The notes: generated by a model not told the origin, from the sequence alone. A stretch of 64,000 nucleotides of DNA from Sphingomonadales bacterium (GCA_027486415.1 JAIXPC010000013.1:62001-126000); one strand, 5' to 3'; counted from the first letter of the stretch, positions 32,633-43,548 are shown. Made by a program: numbers and translations.

Positions 32633-33904
32633 GTGGGGGGCGGAAAACCAGGTCAGATCCGCCAGATTTTTGGCGGCGCGGCGGGCAATCTCGTCGAATG
32701 GTATGATTGGTACGCCTATTCGGCGTTCGCCCTCTATTTCGGCCCGCGCTTCTTTCCGCCCGGCGATGATCTCGTCGCCGCGCTGAACAGTGCCGCCATC
32801 TTTGCCGTCGGCTTCCTCATGCGCCCGATCGGCAGCTGGATCCTCGGTGCCTGGGCCGACAAGCGCGGCCGCAAGTCCGCGCTCACCCTGTCGGTCGCCA
32901 TGATGTGCACCGGATCGCTGATGATCGCGGTCGCCCCCACCTATGACCAGGTCGGTCTGCTTGCCCCGGCGATCCTGCTGCTGGCCCGGCTGGTGCAGGG
33001 GCTTTCGGTCGGCGGCGAATATGGCGCATCGGCGACCTTCATGAGCGAGGTGGCGCAGGCGAAGTGGCGTGGCTTCCTTGCCAGCTTTCAATATGTGACG
33101 CTGGTGGGGGGGCAGTTGCTGGCGCTGGCGCTGCTGGTGCTGCTGCAGGCCGTGCTTGATGATGCGGCGCTGAAGGATTGGGGCTGGCGCATCCCGTTCG
33201 TGGTGGGCGCGGCCTGCGCTGTTCTGGTGTTCTGGCTCCGCACCGGGCTGGTGGAGACGGAGGCCTTTGAAAAGGCCGTGGTGCCGCCGGGCAGCCTGCT
33301 CAGCCGGCTGATGGCGCATCCGCGCGAGCTGTTGATCGTGCTGGCACTCACTGCCGGTGGCAGCCTGTGGTTCTACACCTTCACCACCTACATGCAGAAA
33401 TATCTCGTGCTGTCAGCGGGCTGGAGCAAGGAGGAGGCGACCTCGGCCAGTGCGGTCGCGCTCTTGATCTATATGCTGATGCAGCCGCTGTTCGGTGCCG
33501 CGTCCGATCTGTTTGGCCGCCGCGCGCTGCTGGTCACGTTCGGCGTGCTGGCCAGCCTCACCACGGTGCCGGCGCTCACCGCGCTGGGCACGGCGAGCCC
33601 AGGCCTGGAAGGGTTGGCGATGATGGTCGGCTGCCTTGGCATCCTGTCGTGCTACACGGCGATTTCGGGCGTGGTGAAGGCAGAGATGTTCCCGGCGCAT
33701 ATCCGCGCCATCGGGGTGGGTATGCCCTACGCGATGGGCGTCGCGATCTTTGGCGGATCGGCGGAATATGTGGCGCTGGCCTTCAAGGGAGCCGGGCTGG
33801 AATCGGGCTTTTTCTGGTATGTGACCGGCATGGCCGGCATTGCGCTGGTGGCGGCATTGGCGCTGCCCGATACGCGCCGTCACAGCCGCATCGAAACCGA
33901 TTGA
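32633..33904 (+). CDS. MFS transporter, metabolite:H+ symporter (MHS) family
   Basis: This is a 423-residue inner-membrane transporter with about 12 predicted helices. The MHS signature NLVEWYDWYAYSAFALYF opens the protein. The MFS loop motif ADKRGRKSAL lies between helices 2 and 3, and RLVQGLSVGGEYGASATFMSEVA follows. The family includes alpha-ketoglutarate, dicarboxylate and aromatic-acid permeases, and the substrate cannot be assigned from sequence. The GTG at 32633 lies 9 bases after secG, so it is probably co-transcribed. No catabolic gene sits beside it to suggest a substrate. Confidence 0.88.
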   Translation: MGGGKPGQIRQIFGGAAGNLVEWYDWYAYSAFALYFGPRFFPPGDDLVAALNSAAIFAVGFLMRPIGSWILGAWADKRGRKSALTLSVAMMCTGSLMIAVAPTYDQVGLLAPAILLLARLVQGLSVGGEYGASATFMSEVAQAKWRGFLASFQYVTLVGGQLLALALLVLLQAVLDDAALKDWGWRIPFVVGAACAVLVFWLRTGLVETEAFEKAVVPPGSLLSRLMAHPRELLIVLALTAGGSLWFYTFTTYMQKYLVLSAGWSKEEATSASAVALLIYMLMQPLFGAASDLFGRRALLVTFGVLASLTTVPALTALGTASPGLEGLAMMVGCLGILSCYTAISGVVKAEMFPAHIRAIGVGMPYAMGVAIFGGSAEYVALAFKGAGLESGFFWYVTGMAGIALVAALALPDTRRHSRIETD

Positions 33905-33957
33905 GCAAAAGGCCGCCCTGCTTGCGTTGCCGGGCAAATTTCCGCATCGTCAACAGC

Positions 33958-36156
33958 ATGGCAACGCGTCTCCTTGCCGGATCCGTATCAGCGCTGGCGC
34001 TGCTGCTCACCGCCTGTGGCGGCGGCGGCAATGATGTCGGCACCGTGCCGGCCCCGCCGCCGGCTCCCACCCCCACGCCCACGCCCACCCCCACGCCAAC
34101 ACCCACACCCAGCGTCTTCGACACGGCGGAATACCGCCGCTCCACCGCCGCTGTCAGGGTGCAGGCACTGGTGGCCTATGATCGCGGGTTCAGCGGGCAG
34201 GGCATCACCGTCGCGGTGATCGATTCCGGCGTGAACCCGGCGCTTTCGGAATTTGCCGGCCGCATTTCGGCGGCCAGCCGCGATGTTGCTGCCGATCGCG
34301 CGCTTGCCGACGAGCGCGGGCATGGCACCTCTGTGTCCGGCGTGGCGTTGGCGGCGCGCAATGGCGTCGGCATGCACGGCGTGGCGCCGCTGGCAACCTT
34401 GCTGGCATTCCGCGCCGACACGCCGGGCAGTTGCGACGATCAGGGCTGTTCCTATGGCAGTGCCGCCATCGCGACCGGGCTGGCGGCGGCGGCCGATGCG
34501 CGGGCGCGCGTCGTCAACATGTCCCTGGGTGGCACCGGCACCACGGCGGCGGTGCGCGATGGCGCGTCGCGGGTGGCCAGTGCCGGCGGCGTGCTGGTGT
34601 TGTCGGCCGGCAACGAGGGCCTGTCTTCGCCGCAATCCTTTGCCAACCAGCTTGTCGCCGTGTCGCCCGGCACCACCATCGTCGTCGGTGCCGTGACGGC
34701 CAGCGGCGAGATCGCCAGTTTTTCCAACCGGGCCGGGGTGCTGGCCAGCAATTTCCTGGTGGCCCCGGGCGTGGACGTCATCAGCGTCAACCAGGATGGC
34801 GTGCTGCGGTCCTACAGTGGCACATCGGTGTCGGCCCCCGCTGTTTCCGGCGCGGCGGCCTTGCTGGCACAGGCCTTCCCGTCGCTCAGCCCGACCCAGC
34901 TGGCCGATATCCTGCTGCGCTCTGCCGACGATCTGGGCGCGCCCGGCACCGACGAGATCTATGGCCGCGGTCTCCTCAATCTCACCCGTGCCTTCCAGCC
35001 GATCGGCACGACCACGATCGGCGGACAGGCGGTGGCGATCACCACCGGCGGCACGCTTGGCCCGGCGCTGGGCGACGGCGCGTCGCTGCGCGGCGCACTG
35101 GCCGGCGTGACGATCTCTGATGATTATGGTCGCGGCTTTCAGGTCGATCTGGGCCGGGGGCTTGTGGCTGCGCCTGCCGGGCGACTGGCCGGGCGGCTGC
35201 AGGCCCAGCCGGTCGAATCGGCGGTCAGCCCCGATGGCAGCACAGCCTTCTCGCTGCTGGGTGACAATCGCGGCCTGTGGGCCGGCGATCGCGCCACGCT
35301 GGCCGCGCTGGCGCCGGGACAGCAGCCGCTGTCCAGCCCCGTCGGCCATGTTCGCCTGGCGTTGGCCGGCGGATCGGTGTTGGTGGCAGGCCATGGCCAG
35401 GCGGTGGCCGGGCTGATGGCGCTGGCACAGCCCGGCGGCGCCCCGGCCCAGTTGATCACCGCCGATCCCGTCATGCCGCTCGGCAGTCGCGCGCTCGGCG
35501 GTGCGGCGCTGGCGCAGCCGCTGGGCGGCTTCGTGCTGGCTGCCGGCTTTGGCCAGTCGCTGCTGCCGGCGCAGGCGCGCGAGGCCACCGCGCTGCAATC
35601 CACGCTTGTCATGCGCCTGTCGCGGGCCATCAGCCCGGCGCTGGAACTGGCGGCCCTGCTGCGCCTCGACGATGAACGCGGCAGCCTGATGGGCACGCGG
35701 CTTTCGGCCGGCTTTGGCCTTGCCGGCGCGGCCACCACCAGTGTCGGCCTGTCGGCGCGGATTGCCCTGGGCCGGGCGCATCTGTCGGGCGAATGGCGGC
35801 GTGCCCACAGCCGGCTGGCGCTGGCCGGCGGCGGCATCATCAGTTCGGCCGGCAGCTTCACTGGCGATGCCGCCGGCCTGGCCCTGTCGATCGACGGCGT
35901 CGCGCGGCCCGGCGATTCGCTCACCATCGCCGTCACCCGCCCGCTGGCGCTCGCCGGCCCGCTCACCATCCTTGGCCGCGCCGATCCGGTGTGGACCGGC
36001 GCCAGCGCGCGCGAAACCGCGATCGAGGCGGTCCACGCCGTGCCGCTGGCCACCGGCCTGCTGCAATTCAGCCTGTTCCACCGCAGCCATCCCGGCCACA
36101 TCGCCGCCAGCCCCGACGATGATGGCGCAGCGGTGCGCTGGTTCTGGCGCTGGTAG
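33958..36156 (+). CDS. subtilisin-like (S8) serine protease lipoprotein with autotransporter-like C-terminus
   Basis: This is a 732-residue exported protease. The N-terminus is a lipoprotein signal (LLAGSVSALALLLTAC, Cys20), followed by a (PT)n linker, about residues 31-49. The S8 catalytic domain has Asp87 (AVIDSG), His120 (GHGTSVSG), the oxyanion Asn218 (SAGNEG) and Ser289 (GTSVSAP). Residues from about 350 to the end are Gly/Ala-rich with alternating hydrophobic strands and finish VRWFWRW. An aromatic C-terminus fits an outer-membrane beta-barrel of the autotransporter type. The lipobox is unusual for a classical autotransporter. The ATG at 33958 gives the clean signal peptide. It lies between the MHS transporter and pyrG. 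The target protein is unknown. Confidence 0.85.
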   Translation: MATRLLAGSVSALALLLTACGGGGNDVGTVPAPPPAPTPTPTPTPTPTPTPSVFDTAEYRRSTAAVRVQALVAYDRGFSGQGITVAVIDSGVNPALSEFAGRISAASRDVAADRALADERGHGTSVSGVALAARNGVGMHGVAPLATLLAFRADTPGSCDDQGCSYGSAAIATGLAAAADARARVVNMSLGGTGTTAAVRDGASRVASAGGVLVLSAGNEGLSSPQSFANQLVAVSPGTTIVVGAVTASGEIASFSNRAGVLASNFLVAPGVDVISVNQDGVLRSYSGTSVSAPAVSGAAALLAQAFPSLSPTQLADILLRSADDLGAPGTDEIYGRGLLNLTRAFQPIGTTTIGGQAVAITTGGTLGPALGDGASLRGALAGVTISDDYGRGFQVDLGRGLVAAPAGRLAGRLQAQPVESAVSPDGSTAFSLLGDNRGLWAGDRATLAALAPGQQPLSSPVGHVRLALAGGSVLVAGHGQAVAGLMALAQPGGAPAQLITADPVMPLGSRALGGAALAQPLGGFVLAAGFGQSLLPAQAREATALQSTLVMRLSRAISPALELAALLRLDDERGSLMGTRLSAGFGLAGAATTSVGLSARIALGRAHLSGEWRRAHSRLALAGGGIISSAGSFTGDAAGLALSIDGVARPGDSLTIAVTRPLALAGPLTILGRADPVWTGASARETAIEAVHAVPLATGLLQFSLFHRSHPGHIAASPDDDGAAVRWFWRW

Positions 36157-36234
36157 CTGTCCACAGCCAATTTGCCGGCAATTGCACGCGGGGGCTGGCG
36201 CGGCCGGCCGATATGGGCTTAAGGCTCTTCTCCC

Positions 36235-37863
<1,629 letters not shown>

Positions 37864-37906
37864 GCGGGCGCTTGCCCGCCACGGCAACCCCGGCCACAGT
37901 GGGGCC

Positions 37907-38602
37907 ATGCCCGCCATTACCCCTGCCGACCTTGCTGCCCGCATCGCCGCTGCCCGCCGCCCGGGCGAACCGCTGATCGTCGGCATCACCGGGTCGGTGG
38001 CGGTCGGCAAGACGACGCTGGCCCGCCAGATCGCGGAGGCGCTGCCGGAAAACCTGACGGTCGAGATCGTCTCCACCGATGGCTTTCTGAAACCCAATGC
38101 CGTGCTGGAAGCCGAAGGCCTGATGATGCGCAAGGGCTTTCCGGAAAGCTTTGACCGGCCGGCCATGGCCACCGCGCTCGCCGGGCTGAAGCATGGCCCG
38201 GTCGTCGTTCCGGCGTACAGCCACAGCATCTACGACGTCGATCCCGCCGCTGCACGCACCGTTTCAGGCACCGATATCGCGCTGGTCGAAGGTCTTGGCC
38301 TCGCGCCCGATGCCGATGGCCAGCGCCCGCCGCTCGATCTGCTGATCTACATCGATGCCGCCGAGGACGACATCATCGCCTGGTTCCTCGCCCGCTTCAT
38401 GGGCCTGTGGGAAGCGGCAGCCACCGATCCGACCAGCTTCTACGCCCGCTTCCGGTCGATGAGCGAGGACGAGGCCCGCGGCTTTGCGCTGCAAGTGTGG
38501 CACGGCATCAACCGGCCGAACTGGATCGACCATATCGCGCGGGCCAGGCCGGTGGCGGATATCATCGTCACCAAGGCGCTGGATCACAGCCTGTCGGCCT
38601 AG
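37907..38602 (+). CDS. coaA: type I pantothenate kinase homologue (CoaA-like)
   Basis: This is a 231-residue P-loop kinase. It has the CoaA-type Walker A GSVAVGKTT (residues 29-37), VSTDGFLKPN, MMRKGFPESFD, PAYSHSIYDV and a C-terminal NRPNWIDHIARARPVADIIVTK block. These align one-to-one with the E. coli CoaA motifs. It is shorter than classical CoaA (about 315 residues), mainly at the N-terminus. The window also encodes a type III kinase (coaX), so this may be a redundant pantothenate kinase or a related kinase with another substrate. I start it at ATG 37907 (MPAITPADL), 43 bases after pyrG. The track start at 37799 overlaps pyrG. The TAG overlaps the convergent cytochrome gene by four bases. 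Confidence 0.8.
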   Translation: MPAITPADLAARIAAARRPGEPLIVGITGSVAVGKTTLARQIAEALPENLTVEIVSTDGFLKPNAVLEAEGLMMRKGFPESFDRPAMATALAGLKHGPVVVPAYSHSIYDVDPAAARTVSGTDIALVEGLGLAPDADGQRPPLDLLIYIDAAEDDIIAWFLARFMGLWEAAATDPTSFYARFRSMSEDEARGFALQVWHGINRPNWIDHIARARPVADIIVTKALDHSLSA

Positions 38603-38925
38603 CGCCGCGCCAGCCAGTCGATCACCTCGTCCACCGGCGTTCCCGGCGGCAGGCGCTGCATTGCCGTCCCCGGCACAACGCCTTCGGGATTGGCCAGGAA
38701 CGCCTTCAGAGTCTCGCGCGTCCAGACGAGGCCCTTGGCTCCAGCGGCGCGCATCGCCGGAGAATAATCGAAGTCGCTGCGGCTGCCGGCCGTGCGCCCC
38801 ACCACGCCATCCAGACTGGGGGCAGGCAGGCCGGTTTCGGCCGGATCGACGCTGTGGCACGACACGCAATACTGGAACGCAGGCGCCACCGGCGCTGCCG
38901 CCAGCAACAGCGCCGCCACCATCAT
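38599..38925 (-). CDS. small c-type cytochrome
   Basis: This is a 108-residue periplasmic electron carrier. A short signal peptide (MMVAALLLAAAPVAPA) precedes the heme motif CVSCH. DGVVGRTAGSRSDFDYSPAM follows, with the likely axial Met in the GTAMQRLPPGTPVDEVIDWL segment. This resembles class I cytochromes c (cytochrome c550/c2-like). It overlaps the 3' end of the upstream beta-propeller gene by four bases, so the two are translated together and may work together. Confidence 0.88.
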   Translation of the reverse strand: MMVAALLLAAAPVAPAFQYCVSCHSVDPAETGLPAPSLDGVVGRTAGSRSDFDYSPAMRAAGAKGLVWTRETLKAFLANPEGVVPGTAMQRLPPGTPVDEVIDWLARR

Positions 38926-39884
38926 TTGGACGTGTCCACCAGCATCACCTTGTCCAGCCCGCTTTCCGGCAGATAGATCTCGCCCTTGCGGCCCAGGATC
39001 TGGCGCACGTCGGCCTTGGGGCCGGAACCCGGATAGGTGCCGATGATCTTTTCCTCCCTGGTGTCAAAGGCGATGGTGACATTGCCGGCCCATTCGGTCA
39101 GCCACGCCACGTCGCGATCATCCACATAGACGGCATAGACCTGCGGCTTGTCGCCGGGCATCTTCCAGCGCTTCCACTGGCCATCCTTCGGCGTGTAGCG
39201 CGCCAGATGCCCGCTGTTCCATTCCGAAACCCACAGACTGCCCTTGCTGTCGGGCCATACCCGGCGGCTGCCCACACCCGGCGCCGCCGGTTCCACCACG
39301 GTCGCCGCGCCGGTTTCCATGTCCACCCGGGCCAGATAGCTTCCGGCGAGGCTGACAAACCAGATCTGGCCGTCCTTCGTGGCGGCAATGCCATAGGGTC
39401 CGCGGCCCTTGGGCGCCGGCCACACGTCCATCTTGCCCGTCTTGGGATCAAGCCGGCCATAGATGCCGGTCTGCCCGGTGAACCACACCCGGCCCTTGCC
39501 ATCAAAGGCCGGCGTGTTGAGATTGGTGTAGCCTGATCCTTCGGGCAGCGGCCACGACCGCACTGCCTTCGTTTTCGGATCATAGCGCACGATGGCGTTC
39601 AGCCCGCCATCGGTGATCCACGCCGCACCGTCGGGCCCCTGCACCACGCCGTGCGGGCTGGATTTCTCGCCCAGCTTCACCTGCTCAACCCGGCCGGTCC
39701 GGATGTCGATGATGCCCAGCGCGCCCTGCCACTGCGCCGTGTACCAGATGGTGCCGGGCGGGCCGGGGGCGACATCGTGTGGGTGGGCGCCCTTGGGCAC
39801 GTCGAACACCCTGACCGGATGTTCGGCCCGCGCCGCGCCGGCGATTGCCACGGCGGCCACGGCCGCTGCCCAGATCATCCGCAT
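38922..39884 (-). CDS. Vgb/SMP-30-like beta-propeller protein (virginiamycin B lyase-like), exported
   Basis: This is a 320-residue protein with a signal peptide (MIWAAAVAAVAIAGAARA). Repeated propeller blades follow: PHDVAPGPPGTIWYTAQWQGALGIIDIRTG, SPHGVVQGPDGAAWITDGGLNAIVRYDPKT, YGIAATKDGQIWFVSLAGSYLARVDMETG. Its closest recognisable family is streptogramin B lyase-like (Vgb) propellers, which many environmental bacteria carry without any resistance role. The signal peptide and coupled cytochrome c gene point to a periplasmic function, perhaps redox-linked. I do not infer antibiotic resistance. It starts at ATG 39884 and is divergent from the TonB-receptor-like gene across about 170 bases. 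Confidence 0.82.
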   Translation of the reverse strand: MRMIWAAAVAAVAIAGAARAEHPVRVFDVPKGAHPHDVAPGPPGTIWYTAQWQGALGIIDIRTGRVEQVKLGEKSSPHGVVQGPDGAAWITDGGLNAIVRYDPKTKAVRSWPLPEGSGYTNLNTPAFDGKGRVWFTGQTGIYGRLDPKTGKMDVWPAPKGRGPYGIAATKDGQIWFVSLAGSYLARVDMETGAATVVEPAAPGVGSRRVWPDSKGSLWVSEWNSGHLARYTPKDGQWKRWKMPGDKPQVYAVYVDDRDVAWLTEWAGNVTIAFDTREEKIIGTYPGSGPKADVRQILGRKGEIYLPESGLDKVMLVDTSK

Positions 39885-40056
39885 CGTTTCGTCCTCCCTT
39901 GGGCAACAGGATGAACCCGATTGCCCGCGCTGCGCAAGGGCTGGCGGGGGAAAGGGGCCGGCCTGCCCGTAGAGATTGCCGCACGGGATTTCCCCACGCC
40001 GTCAAAGCGGTTAGGGGCAACGCCCGCCGAACTGCCCCTCTCGTCAGGAACCGCCG

Positions 40057-42879
40057 TTGATCGTCCGTCTCGCCCTTTTGCTGGCCGCAGCGCCCGCCGC
40101 GATCGTCCACGCGCAGGCAGCGCCGCAATCAGCACCGCAGCCGGCGCCCGTCCGCACCGCGCAGGCCATGCCGGAAGACGAAGAGACGATCACCGTCACC
40201 AGCCAGCGCCTGCCCGGCCAGGTGGTGGGCGACATCAAGCCTGAACTGACCCTGGGTGTGCAGGAACTGCGGGCGCTGGGCGCTGGATCGATCACCGAGG
40301 TGCTGGCCCAGATCGCGCCGCAAACGCAATCGGGCCGCGGGCGCGGTGGTGGCCCGCCGGCGGTGCTGCTCAATGGCAAGCGCACATCGGGCTTTCAGGA
40401 AATCCGCAATATCCCGCCGGAAGCCATTGCGCGGGTCGAAGTGCTGCCCGAGGAAGTGGCGCTGAAATACGGTTTCCGCGCCGATCAGCGCGTCATCAAC
40501 TTCGTGCTGCGTCCGCGCTTTCAGGCGTGGACGGGCGAATATGACATCGGCGGCCCCACCGACGGGGGCCGCTTCTCGACCGAGCTCGAGGTCAACCTGC
40601 TGCGACTCAGGAACGGCAGCCGCACCAGCATCGAGGCCGAATACCAGATCGACACGATGGTGACGGAGGACGAGCGCCGCATCACGACGCCGGCGCAAGG
40701 CCGGCCGTTTGCGCTGGGCGGCAATGTCTCGGCGCTGCAGGCGGGGGCAGAGGTGATCCCCGGCCGCACCGTGCTGGGCGTGCCGGCCGGCATCGCGGCA
40801 CCCACGCTGGCGCAGCTGCAGGCGGCCCCGGTCAACAGCACCGATATCCGCCCGTTCCGCAGCCTGTTGCCCGACACGCGCACCGCCAGCCTCAATGGCA
40901 CCATCGCCGGCAGCCTGTCGCCCACGATCGGTGCAACGCTGACCGGCGGGATCGAGCGCACGCTGACCGAAGCGATGCAGGGCCTGCCGTCGGCCAGTCT
41001 CACCCTGCCGGCGGGCGGGGCCTTCTCGCCCTTTGCCGGTCCGGTGCTGGTCAACCGCTATGCCGCCGATCCGCTCGGCCGCTTTGGCGACAACTGGAAC
41101 AGCCGGCTCGGCACGGTGCTGGATGGCAATCTCGGCAAGTGGCGCTGGAACCTCACCGGCAACTGGAACCACGCCGAAAACCGCAGCCGCATCGAACGCG
41201 GCATCGACGTGACCGCCGCGCAGGCGCAGATCAGCGCCGGCACATTGTCACCGTTTGGCGAGGGCGTGCTGGGCGGCGCCCGGCTCACCGACAGTGCCAC
41301 TAGCATCAGCGACAATCTGAGCCTTGATCTGCTGTTGAATGGCAGCCCGTTCAGCCTGCCGGCGGGCGCGGTGGCCGTCGCGCTGAAGGGCCAGGTGCAG
41401 CATTTTGCGCTGGATGCCTCGGCGGTGCGCGCCGGCATCGCCACATCGGCCGATCTGGCCCGCACGCAGGGCAATTTCCAGGCCAATCTCGATCTGCCCA
41501 TCGCCTCGTCACGCGACAATGTGCTGCCGTTCCTGGGCAAGTTGACGCTGAACGCCAACATCGCTGCCGACACGCTGTCGGATTTCGGCACGCTGGTGAC
41601 GTGGGGGGCAGGGGCCAACTGGGAACCCACGCCGGGCTGGAGCTTCATCGCCAGCTTCACCCGCGAACAGGGTGCACCCACGGTGGGCCAATTGGGCGAT
41701 CCTGCCATCATCACGCCGGGCGTGCGCGTGTTCGATTTCATCCGCGGCGAAACCGTGGATATCAACCGGCTGGACGGCGGCAATCGCAACCTTGCCAACG
41801 ACACGCGGCAGGTGTGGAAACTGGGCTTCAACCTGAAGCCGTTCCAGGCCACCGACCTGGTGTTCAACGCCAATTACGTCTGGCAGCGCATCGATGATCC
41901 CATTGCCGCCTTCCCGACCGCGACCGCCGAGCTGGAAGCCGCCTTTCCCGATCGTTTCACCCGCGATGGCAATGGCCGGCTGCTGCAGATCGACAATCGC
42001 CCGGTGAATTTCGACTATTCGGAACGGCAGGAACTGCGCTGGGGCTTCACCTTCACCCAGGCGCTGAAGCCCGGCAAGGCCGAGCGGGCCGCGGCCGAAA
42101 AGCGCATTGCCGATCTGCGCGCCAAGGCGGTGGAATCCGTCCGGTCGGGCAAGGGCCTGCCGCCGGAAATCCGCAACCTCGCGCGCAACCCCTATGGCTT
42201 CACCCCCGGCCAGCGCCCACCCGGTGCTGCCGGCCCGCCCGGTGCAGCGCCAGTGCCGGGGGCAGCGCCTGTGGCCGGTGCGCCCGCTGCCGCCGCTGCG
42301 AATCCGCCGGGGACAATCGGCGGCCCGCCGCCTGCCGGCGCGAATCGCATCGGTGGCGGCGGCCCGCCGCGCGGCTTCCTCGATGGCCGTCTGCAACTGA
42401 CCGTCTTCCACACCTGGACGTTCCGCAACGAAATCGGCATCCGTCCCGGCCTCCCAGTGCTCGATCTGCTGAATGGTTCGGCCATTGGGTCGGCTGGCGG
42501 CGCGCCGCGTCACCAGGTCGAAGCGCGTCTGGGCGGGGGCCGGCGCGGCATCGGCGGCAGCATCGGGGTGAACTGGCAATCGCAGACATCGGTGCTGGTC
42601 GATCCGTCGGGCGCCACCCGGTCGCCGGGCGACCTGTTCTTCTCGCCGCGCACCACGGCCAATCTCAGGCTGTTCGTCGATCTGGGCCAGCGGCAGGACG
42701 TGCTGACGAAGCTGCCCTGGCTGCGGGGCAGCCGCGTGACGCTGCGGGTGGACAATCTGTTCAACGATCGCATCAACGTGCGCGACCGTTCGGGTGCCGA
42801 ACCCATCGGCTTCCAGCGCGACCAGCTCGATCCGCTCGGCCGGACGGTGACGCTGTCCTTGCGGAAGCTGTTCTTCTAG
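40057..42879 (+). CDS. TonB-dependent receptor-like outer-membrane protein
   Basis: This is a 940-residue outer-membrane protein. The signal peptide is IVRLALLLAAAPAAIVHAQA. A plug-like domain begins about residue 45 (EETITVTSQRLPGQVVGD) and includes AVLLNGKRTSGFQEIRNIPPEAIARVEVLPEEVALKYGFRADQRVINFVLR. Long barrel-type alternating strands follow, ending in an aromatic-terminated strand, VTLSLRKLFF. About residues 710-770 form a Pro/Gly/Ala-rich low-complexity loop just before the last strands. The ligand is unknown. The start is TTG at 40057, with AGGAA eight bases upstream. No ABC importer or regulator is adjacent. Confidence 0.85.
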   Translation: MIVRLALLLAAAPAAIVHAQAAPQSAPQPAPVRTAQAMPEDEETITVTSQRLPGQVVGDIKPELTLGVQELRALGAGSITEVLAQIAPQTQSGRGRGGGPPAVLLNGKRTSGFQEIRNIPPEAIARVEVLPEEVALKYGFRADQRVINFVLRPRFQAWTGEYDIGGPTDGGRFSTELEVNLLRLRNGSRTSIEAEYQIDTMVTEDERRITTPAQGRPFALGGNVSALQAGAEVIPGRTVLGVPAGIAAPTLAQLQAAPVNSTDIRPFRSLLPDTRTASLNGTIAGSLSPTIGATLTGGIERTLTEAMQGLPSASLTLPAGGAFSPFAGPVLVNRYAADPLGRFGDNWNSRLGTVLDGNLGKWRWNLTGNWNHAENRSRIERGIDVTAAQAQISAGTLSPFGEGVLGGARLTDSATSISDNLSLDLLLNGSPFSLPAGAVAVALKGQVQHFALDASAVRAGIATSADLARTQGNFQANLDLPIASSRDNVLPFLGKLTLNANIAADTLSDFGTLVTWGAGANWEPTPGWSFIASFTREQGAPTVGQLGDPAIITPGVRVFDFIRGETVDINRLDGGNRNLANDTRQVWKLGFNLKPFQATDLVFNANYVWQRIDDPIAAFPTATAELEAAFPDRFTRDGNGRLLQIDNRPVNFDYSERQELRWGFTFTQALKPGKAERAAAEKRIADLRAKAVESVRSGKGLPPEIRNLARNPYGFTPGQRPPGAAGPPGAAPVPGAAPVAGAPAAAAANPPGTIGGPPPAGANRIGGGGPPRGFLDGRLQLTVFHTWTFRNEIGIRPGLPVLDLLNGSAIGSAGGAPRHQVEARLGGGRRGIGGSIGVNWQSQTSVLVDPSGATRSPGDLFFSPRTTANLRLFVDLGQRQDVLTKLPWLRGSRVTLRVDNLFNDRINVRDRSGAEPIGFQRDQLDPLGRTVTLSLRKLFF

Positions 42880-43481
42880 GTCGTCGTTTTCGCCGTCGCG
42901 CGCTCGTGCCAGTCACGCAGGTGCGCGGCATCGTCGGGGATCGCAATCCCGATCCAGCCGGCAAAATCGACGATCGACAGCAGCGCGATATCGGCGAGCG
43001 TGAAGCGCTCGCCTGCCAGCCAGCTGCCATGCGCCAGCTGGCCATCAAACCAGCCAAGTGCGCTCACCGCCTGCGCCTTCGCAGCTTCGCCCATCGCCGG
43101 GATCTGTTGCACCAGCTTGGCGGTGAAGGGATGGCCGTGCTGCCAGAACAGGCTGACCGGCGTGCCCAGAACGGTTTCCACCCGCCTGATCCACATATCG
43201 GTTTCGGCACGTTCGAACGGGGTCGTCCCGATCAGCGGCGGTTCGGGGTGGAGATCGTCGAGATAGCGGCAGATGCTGATGCTCTCGGCAATCACGGTGC
43301 CGTCGTCCAGCTCCAGGAACGGCACCTGTCCGCGCGGGTTCCTCGCCACCACCGTGTCCGACTTGTGTTCGCGCTGCTGAAGCGACACCATCCGTTCATC
43401 CAGTCTCAGCCCCTTGGCGGACAGGAACAGTCGCACGCGGCGCGGATTGGGCGCCGGATCGGGCGCGGACCAGAGCAGCAT
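42876..43481 (-). CDS. glutathione S-transferase family protein
   Basis: This is a 201-residue GST. The N-terminal thioredoxin-like domain starts MLLWSAPDPAPNPRRVRLFLSAKGL and has NPRGQVPFLELDDGTVIAESISICRYLDD, with the cis-Pro and the Glu-Ser glutathione contacts. An all-helical C-terminal domain includes GERFTLADIALLSIVDFAGW (N-capping box). GSTs conjugate glutathione or act as reductases or isomerases, and the substrate is unknown. The ATG at 43481 is divergent from the AceE-like gene across 67 bases. The stop overlaps the receptor gene end (convergent). Confidence 0.92.
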   Translation of the reverse strand: MLLWSAPDPAPNPRRVRLFLSAKGLRLDERMVSLQQREHKSDTVVARNPRGQVPFLELDDGTVIAESISICRYLDDLHPEPPLIGTTPFERAETDMWIRRVETVLGTPVSLFWQHGHPFTAKLVQQIPAMGEAAKAQAVSALGWFDGQLAHGSWLAGERFTLADIALLSIVDFAGWIGIAIPDDAAHLRDWHERATAKTTT

Positions 43482-43548
43482 TCATCATCCCCCACTTGTG
43501 GCAAGCCGCAGCGTTGCACGCCCGCCCGATTCACGGCAAGGGCACGCC

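Noticed and set aside
38922-39884. Antibiotic resistance (virginiamycin B lyase) as the function of the beta-propeller
   Set aside because: The fold is shared by many non-resistance proteins. The signal peptide and cytochrome partner do not fit a cytoplasmic drug lyase.
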